64,000 bases of DNA from an uncultured Eubacteriales bacterium (GCA_934402395.1 CAKRTQ010000011.1:1-64000), one strand, 5' to 3'. Shown: positions 33,712 to 42,747, numbered from the stretch's first letter. The notes: generated by a model not told the origin, from the sequence alone. Translations and numbers: made by a program.

Positions 33712-33984
33712 ATGATAAGCAAAGAGATCGGAAAAGAACTTAACCGCGAAACACGCGAATTCACCCGTGCCGGCGATACCGAGGGCATGATGCGCGCAAC
33801 GCTGCTTGAAGTCTACGAAGCACTTGTCGAAAAGGGCTACAATCCCACGAGCCAGATAGTGGGTTATATCCTCTCCGAAGACCCGACATATATAACAAAC
33901 CACAAAAACGCACGCACACTCATAACGCACTACGACCGCGATGAGCTGCTTGAAGCAATGGTCAGATACTATCTCGGAGTATAA
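33712..33984 (+). CDS. ireB: IreB-family regulatory phosphoprotein
   Basis: The 90-aa protein has the conserved end of the family: EALVEKGYNPTSQIVGYILSEDP, then TYITNHKNARTLI and RDELLEAMVRYYL. IreB is phosphorylated by the PASTA kinase IreK in enterococci and tunes cell-wall stress responses. The family is usually followed by RuvX/mutS2 genes; here ribF and a DD-peptidase follow, so the wall link may be functional. The ATG at 33712 was chosen because it follows GCAGGAAAGGC by 6 nt. Confidence 0.9.
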   Translation: MISKEIGKELNRETREFTRAGDTEGMMRATLLEVYEALVEKGYNPTSQIVGYILSEDPTYITNHKNARTLITHYDRDELLEAMVRYYLGV

Positions 33985-33990
33985 CACCGT

Positions 33991-34974
33991 ATGTACGGTA
34001 TAGAATTTGTCCCGCTCGCCGAGGGCTGTCCCGCCCCCGGCTCGTTTGACTGTGCGCTGGCTCTCGGCTGCTTTGACGGCTTTCATACCGCGCACCGCGC
34101 GATAGCCGAAGAAGCGCGGTTGCTCGCCGCTCAGGATTCGCTCATTCCGGGCGTGTTCTGTTTTCGTGATCCGCCTGCGGCATTTTTCGGCAAGGACATC
34201 CCCGTCATAACCGATACGGCTGAAAAATGCCGTCTTTTTGCGCTTGCGGGGCTGAAATTTGCCTTTGTCGCCGATTTTGCGTCGATACGAGAAATGTCCC
34301 CGGCGGATTTTATGCGCGATGTGCTTTACGGCTTCTGCCGCTGCCGCGCCGCAGCCTGCGGATTCAACTTTTCGTTCGGCATAAATGCCTCGGGAACGCC
34401 CGACGACCTCGTCGGCTTTTTCGGGCATGACCGCGTACGCGTGCTTTCTCCTCGCACTGTCGGCGGCGTGCCGGTCAGTTCGAGCCGCATACGCACCATG
34501 ATAGAGGACGGAGACATTGAGGAAGCAGCCTCTCTGCTCGGACATCCTTTTTCGGTTTCCGGCAGCGTCATCCACGGCAGAGGGGATGGCGTAAAGCTCG
34601 GTTTTCCCACAATAAATCAGATCCCCGCCGACGGCGCCGTGCGCGCGCGTGCGGGCGTATATATCAGCGCGGCGGTACTTGACACCGCCGGGGACTCTCC
34701 TGTGCTTCCCGCCGTCACCGATGCGGGAGTTGCGCCGACAATGGACACGACCGGTGTATTCCGCTATGAAACGCACCTGCTCGCCCCGCCCGACAGATCG
34801 CTTTACGGAATGTCGCCGCGCGTTTTTCTGCTGCGCAGGCTTCGTGATGAAATGAAATTCGACTCGCCCGAAGAGCTTGTCGCCCGTGTTGAGCACGACA
34901 CAGCCGAGGCGCGCCGCTATTTTGACGAACATAAACCGGAAAGTTATTCGAAAAAAATCTCATTACCTATATGA
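33991..34974 (+). CDS. ribF: Bifunctional riboflavin kinase/FMN adenylyltransferase
   Basis: The 327-aa enzyme makes FMN from riboflavin and then FAD. The N-terminal nucleotidyltransferase site appears as ALGCFDGFHTAH and VSSSRIRTMI. The C-terminal kinase domain has VIHGRGDGVKLGFPTIN. Both domains are full length. GGAG lies upstream; it starts 6 nt after ireB. The stop overlaps the next start by ATGA. The riboflavin transporter ribU at 62993-63598 is controlled by FMN, so the two ends of the window share flavin supply. Confidence 0.92.
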   Translation: MYGIEFVPLAEGCPAPGSFDCALALGCFDGFHTAHRAIAEEARLLAAQDSLIPGVFCFRDPPAAFFGKDIPVITDTAEKCRLFALAGLKFAFVADFASIREMSPADFMRDVLYGFCRCRAAACGFNFSFGINASGTPDDLVGFFGHDRVRVLSPRTVGGVPVSSSRIRTMIEDGDIEEAASLLGHPFSVSGSVIHGRGDGVKLGFPTINQIPADGAVRARAGVYISAAVLDTAGDSPVLPAVTDAGVAPTMDTTGVFRYETHLLAPPDRSLYGMSPRVFLLRRLRDEMKFDSPEELVARVEHDTAEARRYFDEHKPESYSKKISLPI

Positions 34975-36305
34975 AATACAGATATGAAGTCCGCAGTGCC
35001 GTCACGCGTCTCATCGCGGCGGCATTTGCCATAACGATAATTTTAATATCGGCGCTCACACCCGCCGGCGCTTCGGATGCCGCAGGCGCCCTCCCCTCGC
35101 TTGACGGTGTTGACGCCGCATATGTCCTGAACGCGGAAAGCGGGACTGTTGTATGCTCAAAAAATTCCGAGACCCCGTTTTATCCCGCGTCAACGGCAAA
35201 GCTGATGGCGGCTTATGTGTCGCTCGGACGTCTCGGCGACCGGCTTTCCGAAAAAATAACGATAACCACCGAAATGATATCCGGCGTCACAGGCTCGCGC
35301 TACGGTCTTTCGGACGGCGAAACGGTAACTGTGCGGGATCTCTTCTACATTGCGTTTGCAGGCTGCTACAATGACGCCGTTATGGTTCTGGCACGCCTTG
35401 CGGCGGGGGATCTCACATCCTTTATCGCCCTTATGAATTCTACCGCTACCGAACTCGGAATGACCGATACTCACTACACCAACCCGACCGGTATGCATGA
35501 CAGACTCATGCGCACGACTGCTTCGGATGTAGGAAAGCTCGCTCTTGCGCTTTCGGAAAACGAATTTTACATGAGGGTGACGTCCGAGCCGAAATATACG
35601 CTTGAGGGCAGCGAGAAAAAGTTCACCGTGAGCAACCGCAACGAGCTTGTATCAAAGCTTCAGGGCGGCAAATATTACAACCAGCTGTGCCGCGGCATGA
35701 ATGTCGGGATGACCGAGGAATCGGGTTATTCCCTCACCACAGTGGCAGCAAAGGACGGTACCACATACATCTGCGTAATTCTCGGCGGCATGGAGCCGGA
35801 GGGCGGCAAAAACACCGCATACACAGCGGCAAACGAGCTGATAGCATGGTCGTTTGAAAATTACAGCTACCGTGAGGTGCTTTCGGTCAAGACTGTGATA
35901 TCGGAGATCCCGGTCACGCTTTCGTCGGATGCCGACACCGTGCTGCTCGTCCCCGCCGAATCGTTTTCCTGCTACCTGCCGAATGCCGCAGTTATAGGCA
36001 CCGACATAACATTCACTACACATCTGACCGTTGACACGCTCGAAGCTCCCGTGAGCGCGGGAGTGACGTGCGGCTATATCACGGTTTCATATGACGGCAG
36101 GGATCTTTGCACCGTACAGCTCGTGACGCGCTCGGAAATCGCGGGCAGCAAGCTGCTCAAGCAGATGGAGGAAATACGCGAATTTTCGCAAAGCCGCGTT
36201 TTTATCGCAACGCTTGTCAGCGCGGTCGTGATAACGCTGCTTTACTATGCCATCCGCGCCTTTATACGCGCATCACATCAGCGCAAACGCGGCAGATACT
36301 ATTGA
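34971..36305 (+). CDS. Penicillin-binding DD-peptidase homologue with altered motifs
   Basis: The 444-aa protein has a signal/anchor segment, a DD-carboxypeptidase (S11-like) domain and a C-terminal membrane segment (VFIATLVSAVVITLLYYAI). The nucleophile motif is intact: STAK (74-77). The SxN motif reads CYN (132-134), and the KTG motif reads NVG (244-246, in RGMNVGMTEESGY). Loss of the KTG lysine casts doubt on normal carboxypeptidase activity. Translation is coupled to ribF by a 4-nt overlap. Role in wall remodelling is inferred from family. Confidence 0.85.
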   Translation: MKYRYEVRSAVTRLIAAAFAITIILISALTPAGASDAAGALPSLDGVDAAYVLNAESGTVVCSKNSETPFYPASTAKLMAAYVSLGRLGDRLSEKITITTEMISGVTGSRYGLSDGETVTVRDLFYIAFAGCYNDAVMVLARLAAGDLTSFIALMNSTATELGMTDTHYTNPTGMHDRLMRTTASDVGKLALALSENEFYMRVTSEPKYTLEGSEKKFTVSNRNELVSKLQGGKYYNQLCRGMNVGMTEESGYSLTTVAAKDGTTYICVILGGMEPEGGKNTAYTAANELIAWSFENYSYREVLSVKTVISEIPVTLSSDADTVLLVPAESFSCYLPNAAVIGTDITFTTHLTVDTLEAPVSAGVTCGYITVSYDGRDLCTVQLVTRSEIAGSKLLKQMEEIREFSQSRVFIATLVSAVVITLLYYAIRAFIRASHQRKRGRYY

Positions 36306-36363
36306 TGCTTGCGCATATTTCGGTGTTACGTATTCGTTTTTTTGAAATATGCGACAAAAACTA

Positions 36364-36392
36364 TTGACACGCCGCGCGTTTGGATGTATAAT
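36364..36392 (+). promoter_or_regulatory. Promoter of the acyl carrier protein gene
   Basis: TTGACA (36364-36369) and TATAAT (36387-36392) are separated by 17 nt. Both hexamers match the consensus fully. GGAGG at 36421-36425 serves the ATG at 36436. Confidence 0.85.
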
Positions 36393-36435
36393 TAAAGGTG
36401 TTGCAAAGCACTATCATTTCGGAGGCGGTTTTTAA

Positions 36436-36669
36436 ATGTTTGAACAATTCAAAGCACTGCTTGTTGACGAACTGCAGGTTGAGGAGGATAAGATTACTCC
36501 CGAGGCTGAACTTTCCAACGACCTCGGCATAAACTCCATCGAACTCGCAGAGCTGGTCATGCGTTGCGAAGAAACCTTCGGTGTTGACATTCAGGATGAC
36601 GACATTCACAACTTCGTCACTGTCGGTGACGTTGTAAAATACCTTGAGGGTCTCGAAAGCAAAAACTGA
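36436..36669 (+). CDS. Acyl carrier protein
   Basis: The 77-aa acidic protein has the four-helix ACP pattern with the phosphopantetheine site at DLGINSIELAELV; the modified Ser is in NSI rather than the common DSL. It ends VGDVVKYLEG as in fatty-acid ACPs. It stands alone with its own promoter and terminator, not beside fab genes, so it may be the general ACP or a specialised one. I leave the symbol blank because of the missing fab context. Confidence 0.85.
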   Translation: MFEQFKALLVDELQVEEDKITPEAELSNDLGINSIELAELVMRCEETFGVDIQDDDIHNFVTVGDVVKYLEGLESKN

Positions 36670-36681
36670 AAAAACAAATAA

Positions 36682-36716
36682 AAGAAGCTGATGCCACGGG
36701 TATCGGCTTCTTTTTT
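36682..36716 (+). terminator. Rho-independent terminator of the ACP gene
   Basis: AAGAAGCTGATGCC pairs with GGTATCGGCTTCTT (two G-T pairs) and is followed by TTTT. Confidence 0.85.
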
Positions 36717-36777
36717 ATATTCATAAAAACACACCGGCACATATACAATCTAACGAGAAATAAAGGAGGAATGTGCC

Positions 36778-37524
36778 ATGAAGCAGCAAAAAAACGGCAT
36801 TTTGCGCGTTGTGGTGATATACATCGCGCTTTCGGCGGCGTTCTGCCTGATATGCATCGGTATGGCGGCAGCTTTTGAATACGCCCGCGGGGGGGCGGAA
36901 CCGCTCTCCGCAGAGCCGCAGCAAAAATATCGCGTGGTGATAGATCCCGGTCACGGCGGTGAGGACGGCGGCTGCTCGGGCAGAGACGGCACCACCGAAA
37001 AGGATGTAAATCTTTCGCTTTCACTTATGATGGCAGATATAATGCGCGCCTCGGGAGCCGACGTTACGCTTACGCGCACAGAGGACATTCTGCTTTACGA
37101 CCGCACGGTCGACTTCAAGGGCAGAAAGAAAGTGCTTGACCTCAAGGCGCGGCTGGACTGCGCCCGGGCGCATCCCGATGCCGTATTTTTAAGCATTCAC
37201 ATGAATGCCTTCCCCGCCGACAAATGGCATGGTCTCCAGGTGTGGTATTCGGCAAACAGCACCGAAAGCTTTGAGCTTGCGGACGGCATACAGTCGGCAG
37301 CAAAAAAGTATCTTCAGCCCGACAACGAGCGCAAGGTCAAGGCGGCGGGCAGCGATATTTTTCTGCTTGACCGCGCGGTCACACCCGCGATCCTGGTTGA
37401 GTGCGGCTTTCTTTCCAACCCCGAGGAATGCGCGCGCCTCGCCTCAGAGGAATACCAAAAAAAGCTTGCCCTTGTGATAGCATATGCCTCGCTGTCGTCG
37501 CAAGCCGACGGCGGGAGCTATTGA
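36778..37524 (+). CDS. N-acetylmuramoyl-L-alanine amidase (CwlD-like, Amidase_3)
   Basis: The 248-aa protein has one N-terminal membrane segment and an Amidase_3 zinc domain. The metal ligands and catalytic Glu are visible as DPGHGGEDGG, TEKDVN, SIHMNAF and VECGFLSN. Length and single-anchor layout match CwlD, which cuts the L-alanine side chains from muramic acid during spore cortex formation. A strong AAAGGAGG precedes the ATG. Assignment to sporulation is inference, since no other spore gene is seen nearby. Confidence 0.88.
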   Translation: MKQQKNGILRVVVIYIALSAAFCLICIGMAAAFEYARGGAEPLSAEPQQKYRVVIDPGHGGEDGGCSGRDGTTEKDVNLSLSLMMADIMRASGADVTLTRTEDILLYDRTVDFKGRKKVLDLKARLDCARAHPDAVFLSIHMNAFPADKWHGLQVWYSANSTESFELADGIQSAAKKYLQPDNERKVKAAGSDIFLLDRAVTPAILVECGFLSNPEECARLASEEYQKKLALVIAYASLSSQADGGSY

Positions 37525-37549
37525 CTTCCGCCGTGATACCGTGTATAAT
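37521..37549 (+). promoter_or_regulatory. Promoter of radA
   Basis: TTGACT (37521-37526) and TATAAT (37544-37549) are separated by 17 nt. The -35 box contains the stop codon of the amidase gene. Confidence 0.75.
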
Positions 37550-37586
37550 ATGTATAAAAGATGAAAATAAAAGGATCCGTAACGAA

Positions 37587-38993
37587 ATGAAAGGCATAAA
37601 AACGATATATGTTTGCACCTCCTGCGGGTACGAAAGCCCCAAATGGCTCGGTAAATGTCCGCAATGCGGCGCATGGAATTCCTTTGTCGAGGATGCGGTC
37701 GAAAAGCTCTCGCCTGCCGAGGAAGCCAAAAGCGCGGCAAACGAAGCGCGCCGCGCCTTTGCCGTCGGCGGCAGCGGCAGCAGCCGCGCCGTAAAGCTGG
37801 ATGAAATGGTCTCCGGCGACTGCATACGCTCCGCCACAGGGCTTGGCGAGCTTGACAGGGTGCTCGGCGGCGGGATTGTGCGCGGCTCGGTCGTACTGCT
37901 TACCGGTGAACCCGGAATAGGAAAATCCACTCTGCTTCTGCAGATATGCGGCATTCTCGGCGAAACGCGAAAGGTGCTTTACGTATCGGGCGAGGAATCG
38001 GGCGATCAGCTGAAGCTGCGCGCCACGCGTCTCGGCGTACACTCGGACGGACTTTACCTGCTGACCGAAACAAATATAGATAAGATCCTCTCCGAGGCGT
38101 CGCGCGTAAAGCCCGATGTCATGATAATCGACTCAATACAAACGATATACACTCCTTACTCCGCTTCGTCGCCCGGCAGCGTGTCACAGGTGCGCGAGTC
38201 GGCAATGGCATTCATAGGAAAAGCAAAAAACGACGGCGTATCGGTGATAATCGTCGGTCACGTAAACAAGGAAGGCTCGATCGCGGGTCCCAAGATACTT
38301 GAACACATGGTTGACGCGGTGCTCTGCTTTGAGGGTGAGCATCAGCAGGCGTACCGTATAATCCGCGCAGGCAAGAACCGCTACGGCTCGACCAATGAAA
38401 TAGGCGTTTTTGAAATGACCGACCGCGGACTTGAGGAGGTCCCCAACCCTTCCGAAATACTGCTTGCGGGCAGACCGAAAAAGGTCTCGGGCAACTGCGC
38501 CGCCTGCACGATAGAGGGAACGCGCCCGATAATTGCCGAAATACAGGCTCTCGTCAGCCCAACGACATTTCCCGCGCCGCGCCGTACATCAAACGGAGTT
38601 GACTACAACCGCATGTGCCTTTTGCTTGCGGTACTCGAAAAACGCCTCGGATTGCGTTTTTCAGCCAACGATGTATATCTCAACGTCATAGGCGGTCTGC
38701 GGCTGGACGAACCTGCCTCGGACCTTGCCACAGCGCTTGCAATGATATCGTCGATAACCGACAAGATAATCCCCGACGACCTTGTCGCCATCGGCGAGGT
38801 GGGGCTTGCCGGCGAATGCCGCGCCGTGGCGTCCCTTGAAAACCGTGTGCGCGAGGTAGAACGCCTCGGATTTACACGCGCGGTAGTTCCCTGCCGCAAC
38901 CTTGAAAAACGCCCCATCGACTGCAAAATAAAGCTCATACCGATAAAAAGCATATACGAGCTGCTGCCGCTGCTCGGCGACCCGCAAAGATAA
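37587..38993 (+). CDS. radA: DNA repair protein RadA
   Basis: The 468-aa RecA-like ATPase promotes branch migration in recombination. It has an N-terminal zinc finger (CTSCGYESPKWLGKCPQCG), Walker A GEPGIGKST, the RadA motif KNRYGS (in RAGKNRYGSTNEIG) and a C-terminal Lon-like domain (ICDPDD replaced by IIPDDLVAIGEVGLAGECR). The ATG at 37587 follows AAGG and gives the standard start just before the zinc finger; the longer frame overlaps the amidase gene. Full length for the family. Confidence 0.95.
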   Translation: MKGIKTIYVCTSCGYESPKWLGKCPQCGAWNSFVEDAVEKLSPAEEAKSAANEARRAFAVGGSGSSRAVKLDEMVSGDCIRSATGLGELDRVLGGGIVRGSVVLLTGEPGIGKSTLLLQICGILGETRKVLYVSGEESGDQLKLRATRLGVHSDGLYLLTETNIDKILSEASRVKPDVMIIDSIQTIYTPYSASSPGSVSQVRESAMAFIGKAKNDGVSVIIVGHVNKEGSIAGPKILEHMVDAVLCFEGEHQQAYRIIRAGKNRYGSTNEIGVFEMTDRGLEEVPNPSEILLAGRPKKVSGNCAACTIEGTRPIIAEIQALVSPTTFPAPRRTSNGVDYNRMCLLLAVLEKRLGLRFSANDVYLNVIGGLRLDEPASDLATALAMISSITDKIIPDDLVAIGEVGLAGECRAVASLENRVREVERLGFTRAVVPCRNLEKRPIDCKIKLIPIKSIYELLPLLGDPQR

Positions 38994-39138
38994 GACCGGT
39001 GCCGTCAAGCGGTCCACGCTTGATCCAATGCGCCGAGAGGCACGCATATATCAGGAGATCAAAGCCGCATTTGCCCGGCGGCAGTATCACAATACACTGC
39101 ACTGACGGAGATATTTCATTATCCCGCAAAACCAAGCG
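38994..39138. other. Short intergenic region after radA
   Basis: About 145 nt with no ORF or promoter that I can support. An AGGAG at about 39053 has no start codon at a useful distance. Confidence 0.4.
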
Positions 39139-39171
39139 CCCCGCAGGTCACGACCGGCGGGGACGTTTTTT
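39139..39171. terminator. Terminator overlapping the AraC-gene stop codon
   Basis: CCCCGC and GCGGGG form a stem around a 12-nt loop that contains the AraC stop codon at 39148-39150. On the plus strand it is followed by ACGTTTTTT, so it mainly fits transcripts from radA. It could also act against the AraC transcript. Confidence 0.65.
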
Positions 39172-40038
39172 GTATTCCGATGGCAGGCAGCCCATGACGC
39201 GGCGGAATGCGGCGATAAATGATGTCTGATTGCCGAAACCGACAGCATAGCAGGTATCCGCAACACTCATGTTTTCAAGCAGCAAAAGACTTGCGGATAT
39301 CCGGCGTTTGAGAAGATATTCGGACGGTGTTACATTGAAATGCTCACGGAAGCGGCGCGAAAGGTGCTCGCGGCTGTAAAAGAATTTTGCTGCCACCTCG
39401 GACACCGACCCGATCGAAGCATAATTCTCATCAATATACCGCTTTATCTCCGCCGGTTCTCCCGTGAGCGCACCGGCGTCAACCGCAGGCGCTTCCGCCG
39501 ATGCCAAAAGCCCGAAAAGCGTGATAATATGAGCCTCAGCCAGAAGACCGCCGTGCTCCGCGCCCGAATTTACAGCCGCCTCTGCCTCCGAAAGCATCCG
39601 GATATACCTTGCGTCCGGCGGAAGAAACCCCGCCGCAGGCTCGGGAAACGGCACCGTTCTCCCCTCAAATTCAAAAAATTCCGGAAAGAAATACAGCACG
39701 TATCTGTCATACACGGACGGCGCGCGCAGGCGGGCTGTGTGCATCACGCCGGGTGTAACGCACACAGCGCACCCCGGCTGCGGTGTGAACAGCGCATCGC
39801 CCACGATATATTCAACATCGCCGCCGACATATATTATCAGCTCGCGGTAGTCGTGGCTGTGCATCCCCTCATTGAAGCTCTCGCGCGTATAAGGCGTCCT
39901 GCGGTGCGAAAATATCATTGAGTTTCCTATTTCCGCATCGATCCAACCGAAAACACTCTCGTGTGCGCAGCACCCGCCGGACACGAACGATGCGGCATAT
40001 TCTCCCCGTTTTTCATGGTTTTTTATATATTGTTCCAT
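39148..40038 (-). CDS. AraC-family transcriptional regulator with cupin domain
   Basis: The 296-aa protein has an N-terminal cupin-like sensor (MHSHDYRELIIYVGGDVEYIV, VCVTPGVMHTARL) and two C-terminal helix-turn-helix units (SEVAAKFFYSREHLSRRFREHF; VADTCYAVGFGNQTSFIAAFRRVMG). GGGGAAC lies upstream of the ATG. It is divergent from the FAD-oxidoreductase/GDPD genes and probably activates them when a sugar-like ligand binds. A pair of TTTATACTT(T)ATG repeats (40099-40126) between them may be its site. Confidence 0.88.
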   Translation of the reverse strand: MEQYIKNHEKRGEYAASFVSGGCCAHESVFGWIDAEIGNSMIFSHRRTPYTRESFNEGMHSHDYRELIIYVGGDVEYIVGDALFTPQPGCAVCVTPGVMHTARLRAPSVYDRYVLYFFPEFFEFEGRTVPFPEPAAGFLPPDARYIRMLSEAEAAVNSGAEHGGLLAEAHIITLFGLLASAEAPAVDAGALTGEPAEIKRYIDENYASIGSVSEVAAKFFYSREHLSRRFREHFNVTPSEYLLKRRISASLLLLENMSVADTCYAVGFGNQTSFIAAFRRVMGCLPSEYKKRPRRS

Positions 40039-40098
40039 TACACAACGTTCCCCAAGACATCACAAATATTAAAATTTACCGTCACATAAGCGGTAGTT

Positions 40099-40126
40099 TT
40101 TATACTTTATGTGGTTTATACTTATG
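40099..40126 (+). promoter_or_regulatory. Tandem repeat in the AraC/FAD-oxidoreductase divergent region
   Basis: TTTATACTTTATG (40099-40111) and TTTATACTTATG (40115-40126) are direct repeats 16 nt apart. Direct repeats of this spacing suit an AraC-type protein. The region also has TATGAT as a possible -10 box at 40123-40128. Assignment is by pattern only. Confidence 0.35.
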
Positions 40127-40173
40127 ATATCACAACGGACGGCAAAAGTCAAGTCCGCGACAAGGAGTTTATT

Positions 40174-41991
40174 ATGAGCGAGCTTAAAAAGACATTCCAT
40201 ACGGCAGACATCTGCGTTATAGGCGGCGGACTTGCCGGCACCTTTGCGGCGATAGCAGCCGCACGGCACGGCGCGCACGTCGTGCTGATGCAGGACCGTC
40301 CCGTTCTCGGCGGCAACGCCTCAAGCGAGATAAGAATGTGGGTCTCGGGCGCGGGAACACGCGTTCGCAACCTCCAGGAAACCGGCATCATGGAGGAATT
40401 TCTGCTTGAAAATATGCACCTCAACCCCGACCGCAACTTTTCGGTGTGGGATTCTATCTTCTACGGCAAGGTAAAAGCCGAAAAAAACATCGAGCTTATG
40501 CTCAACTGCGCCTGCTGCGCCGCCGAGTGCCATGACGGCAGGATCGAAAGCGTGACCGGTTTCCAGCTCACGACCTACACATGGCGCACGGTCAAGGCGA
40601 AAATATTCATCGACTGCTCTGGCGACAGCATTCTTGCAGAGCTTGCCGATGCGGAATATATGGTCGGGCGCGAAGCAAGATCACAGTTCGGAGAGGCGTT
40701 CGGACTTCCCGAGGCAGACCGCAAAACCATGGGCATGAGCCTTATGATACAGGCGCATGAGACCGACCATCCCTGCCCCTTCACAGCTCCCGACTGGGCA
40801 TACCGCTACAACACAGATGAGGAGATGAAATTCAAGCCTCACGAGTGCCTTGACAAGATAAACACCAACTTCTACTGGATCGAGCTCGGCGGCGAGGCGG
40901 ATTCGATCCACGACACCGAAACAACGCGCGACGAGCTGCTCAAGATCGCCTTCGGCGTGTGGGATCACATGAAGAACCGCGGCGACCACGGCGCCGAAAA
41001 CTGGGAGCTTGACTTTATCGGCTTTCTGCCCGGCAAACGCGAGAGCCGCCGTTATGTGGGCGACTACATTCTCACGCAGAACGATGTTGAAAACGGAAAG
41101 CAGTTCCCCGACGAGGTCGCATACGGCGGCTGGCAGATAGACAACCACCTGCCCGGCGGCTTTGCCATGAGCGGCAAGGATGGCGCTCACCTTCAGAAAA
41201 AACGTCTTACCGAGCCCTACGGCATTCCGCTGCGTTCGCTCTACTCCAAAAATGTTGAAAACCTCATGTTTGCGGGACGCAACATAAGCGCAACGCACAT
41301 CGCCTTCTCCACCGTCCGCGTTATGGGCACCTGCGGCGTTATGGGTCAGGCTGTCGGCACCGCTGCGGCTATGGCTACCGCCTGCGGAATGCTGCCGCGC
41401 GAGTTCTGCCGTGAAAAGATCGGAGAGCTTCAGGACGCTCTTATGGAGGACGACTGCTTTCTGCCCGGCATGAAGCGCAAGATCTCCCCGCTCTGCAACG
41501 AGAAGACCCTCTCCGCCGTCTGGGGCGATGCCTCAAACCTCATAAACGGCGTTGACCGCAAAATATGGGGTCTCGACAACGGATACTGGGGCATAGTTGA
41601 CCGCGCCGTCACGTACACATTCGAAAATGTAACGCACCTTTCCGACTTCCGTCTCATAGTTGACAGCGACCTTGACCGCGAATACACCGAGGGCAACCCC
41701 GATGTGCTGAATATTTCGATCCCGCTTTTCCGCCGTGCCGACTACAACCATACCACATTCGGCTTCCCGAAATGTATGCTCAAGTCCTTCAAGGTCGAGA
41801 TCGACGACGGCTCGGGCGAATGGAAGACCGTTTACGAGACTCACGAGAACCACCAGAGAATGATACGCGAGCGCCTTGACGTTGACGCAAAGGCTGTTCG
41901 CCTCATCCCGCTCGGCACATACTTCTCCGAGTCGCTCTGGACGACCTACGGCAGTGCGCAGGCACACATCTTCTCCTTCGAGGTCAGATAA
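40174..41991 (+). CDS. FAD-dependent oxidoreductase (FAD_oxidored family)
   Basis: The 605-aa protein opens with a Rossmann FAD site (ADICVIGGGLAGTFAAIAAARHG, then VVLMQDRPVLGGNASSEIRM), carries DCSGDS, and ends the flavin part with NLMFAGRNISATHIAFSTVRVMG. A C-terminal beta-rich domain of about 140 residues follows. This family occurs widely with glycan-use genes in gut anaerobes. AAGGAG lies 8 nt before the ATG at 40174. It is followed immediately by the GDPD gene. The substrate is unknown; a sugar or polyol derivative is a reasonable guess. Confidence 0.85.
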   Translation: MSELKKTFHTADICVIGGGLAGTFAAIAAARHGAHVVLMQDRPVLGGNASSEIRMWVSGAGTRVRNLQETGIMEEFLLENMHLNPDRNFSVWDSIFYGKVKAEKNIELMLNCACCAAECHDGRIESVTGFQLTTYTWRTVKAKIFIDCSGDSILAELADAEYMVGREARSQFGEAFGLPEADRKTMGMSLMIQAHETDHPCPFTAPDWAYRYNTDEEMKFKPHECLDKINTNFYWIELGGEADSIHDTETTRDELLKIAFGVWDHMKNRGDHGAENWELDFIGFLPGKRESRRYVGDYILTQNDVENGKQFPDEVAYGGWQIDNHLPGGFAMSGKDGAHLQKKRLTEPYGIPLRSLYSKNVENLMFAGRNISATHIAFSTVRVMGTCGVMGQAVGTAAAMATACGMLPREFCREKIGELQDALMEDDCFLPGMKRKISPLCNEKTLSAVWGDASNLINGVDRKIWGLDNGYWGIVDRAVTYTFENVTHLSDFRLIVDSDLDREYTEGNPDVLNISIPLFRRADYNHTTFGFPKCMLKSFKVEIDDGSGEWKTVYETHENHQRMIRERLDVDAKAVRLIPLGTYFSESLWTTYGSAQAHIFSFEVR

Positions 41992-42735
41992 ATGGAAGTA
42001 AAATATAATCCCCTTTTCGACCGCAAAAAGCCGCTTTTGCTGGCGCACCGCGGCTTCACGCCGGTCGCACCCGAAAATTCGCTCGTCTCCTTCCGCGCCG
42101 CCGCCGCGCGCGGATATTGGGCGATAGAGACCGACGTTCACCGCACGCTTGACGGAATACTTGTCTGCTGCCACAACTTTTCTCTCAAAAAGATGTACGG
42201 CGCGGACGTGAAAATCGAAGAGCTGAACCTCTCCGAGCTCGGCAGGCTTAAGATCGTGAACGGGAACAACGTCGGCGCTTACTCCGATGAGGAGCTGCAG
42301 CTGCCGCTGTTTGCCGAATATCTTTCGATATGCGTGCGCGGCGGGTGTGTTCCCTTTATCGAAACAAAGGGAGACGTTGTTGAGCAGACCCTACGCATGG
42401 TCGATGCCTTCGGCATAATCGACGGAGCTGTGCTCTCCTCCATCAACTTCGATCATATCGAAGAGGCGCGCCGCGTGAGCGACCGTGTGTTCATACACCA
42501 TATATTCACCGCCGAAGAGCAGATGATGCGCGTTGCCGAGCTCGGCAACGGCGGTGTGTCGTATAATTACCCCGAGCTTGACGAGGTCCCCGCCGGTCTT
42601 GTCGAAAAAACGCACGCCATGGGCGTCCGCCTCTGCCTGCGTGCCGGCGACACCCCCGAAAAAGTGCGACGCATGATGGGAATGGGGCTTGACTACATCC
42701 CCACAAACTGCGTATCTCCCGCCGATATCGACTGA
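41992..42735 (+). CDS. Glycerophosphodiester phosphodiesterase family protein
   Basis: The 247-aa protein has the GDPD TIM-barrel pattern: LLLAHRGFTPVAPENS, then AIETDVHRTLDGILVCCHN with the metal-binding E-x-D and catalytic His. Later FIETKGD and GLDYIPTNCV fit the family. The ATG directly follows the oxidoreductase stop codon. No signal peptide is seen, so it acts in the cytoplasm, probably on a glycerophosphodiester or a related cyclic or sugar phosphodiester. The pairing with an FAD oxidoreductase suggests a small catabolic unit under the AraC regulator. Confidence 0.85.
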   Translation: MEVKYNPLFDRKKPLLLAHRGFTPVAPENSLVSFRAAAARGYWAIETDVHRTLDGILVCCHNFSLKKMYGADVKIEELNLSELGRLKIVNGNNVGAYSDEELQLPLFAEYLSICVRGGCVPFIETKGDVVEQTLRMVDAFGIIDGAVLSSINFDHIEEARRVSDRVFIHHIFTAEEQMMRVAELGNGGVSYNYPELDEVPAGLVEKTHAMGVRLCLRAGDTPEKVRRMMGMGLDYIPTNCVSPADID

Positions 42736-42747
42736 TACGGTAATATT

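Noticed and set aside
33661..34932. 423-aa open frame antisense to ireB and ribF
   Set aside because: It covers two conserved genes on the other strand and shows no family features.
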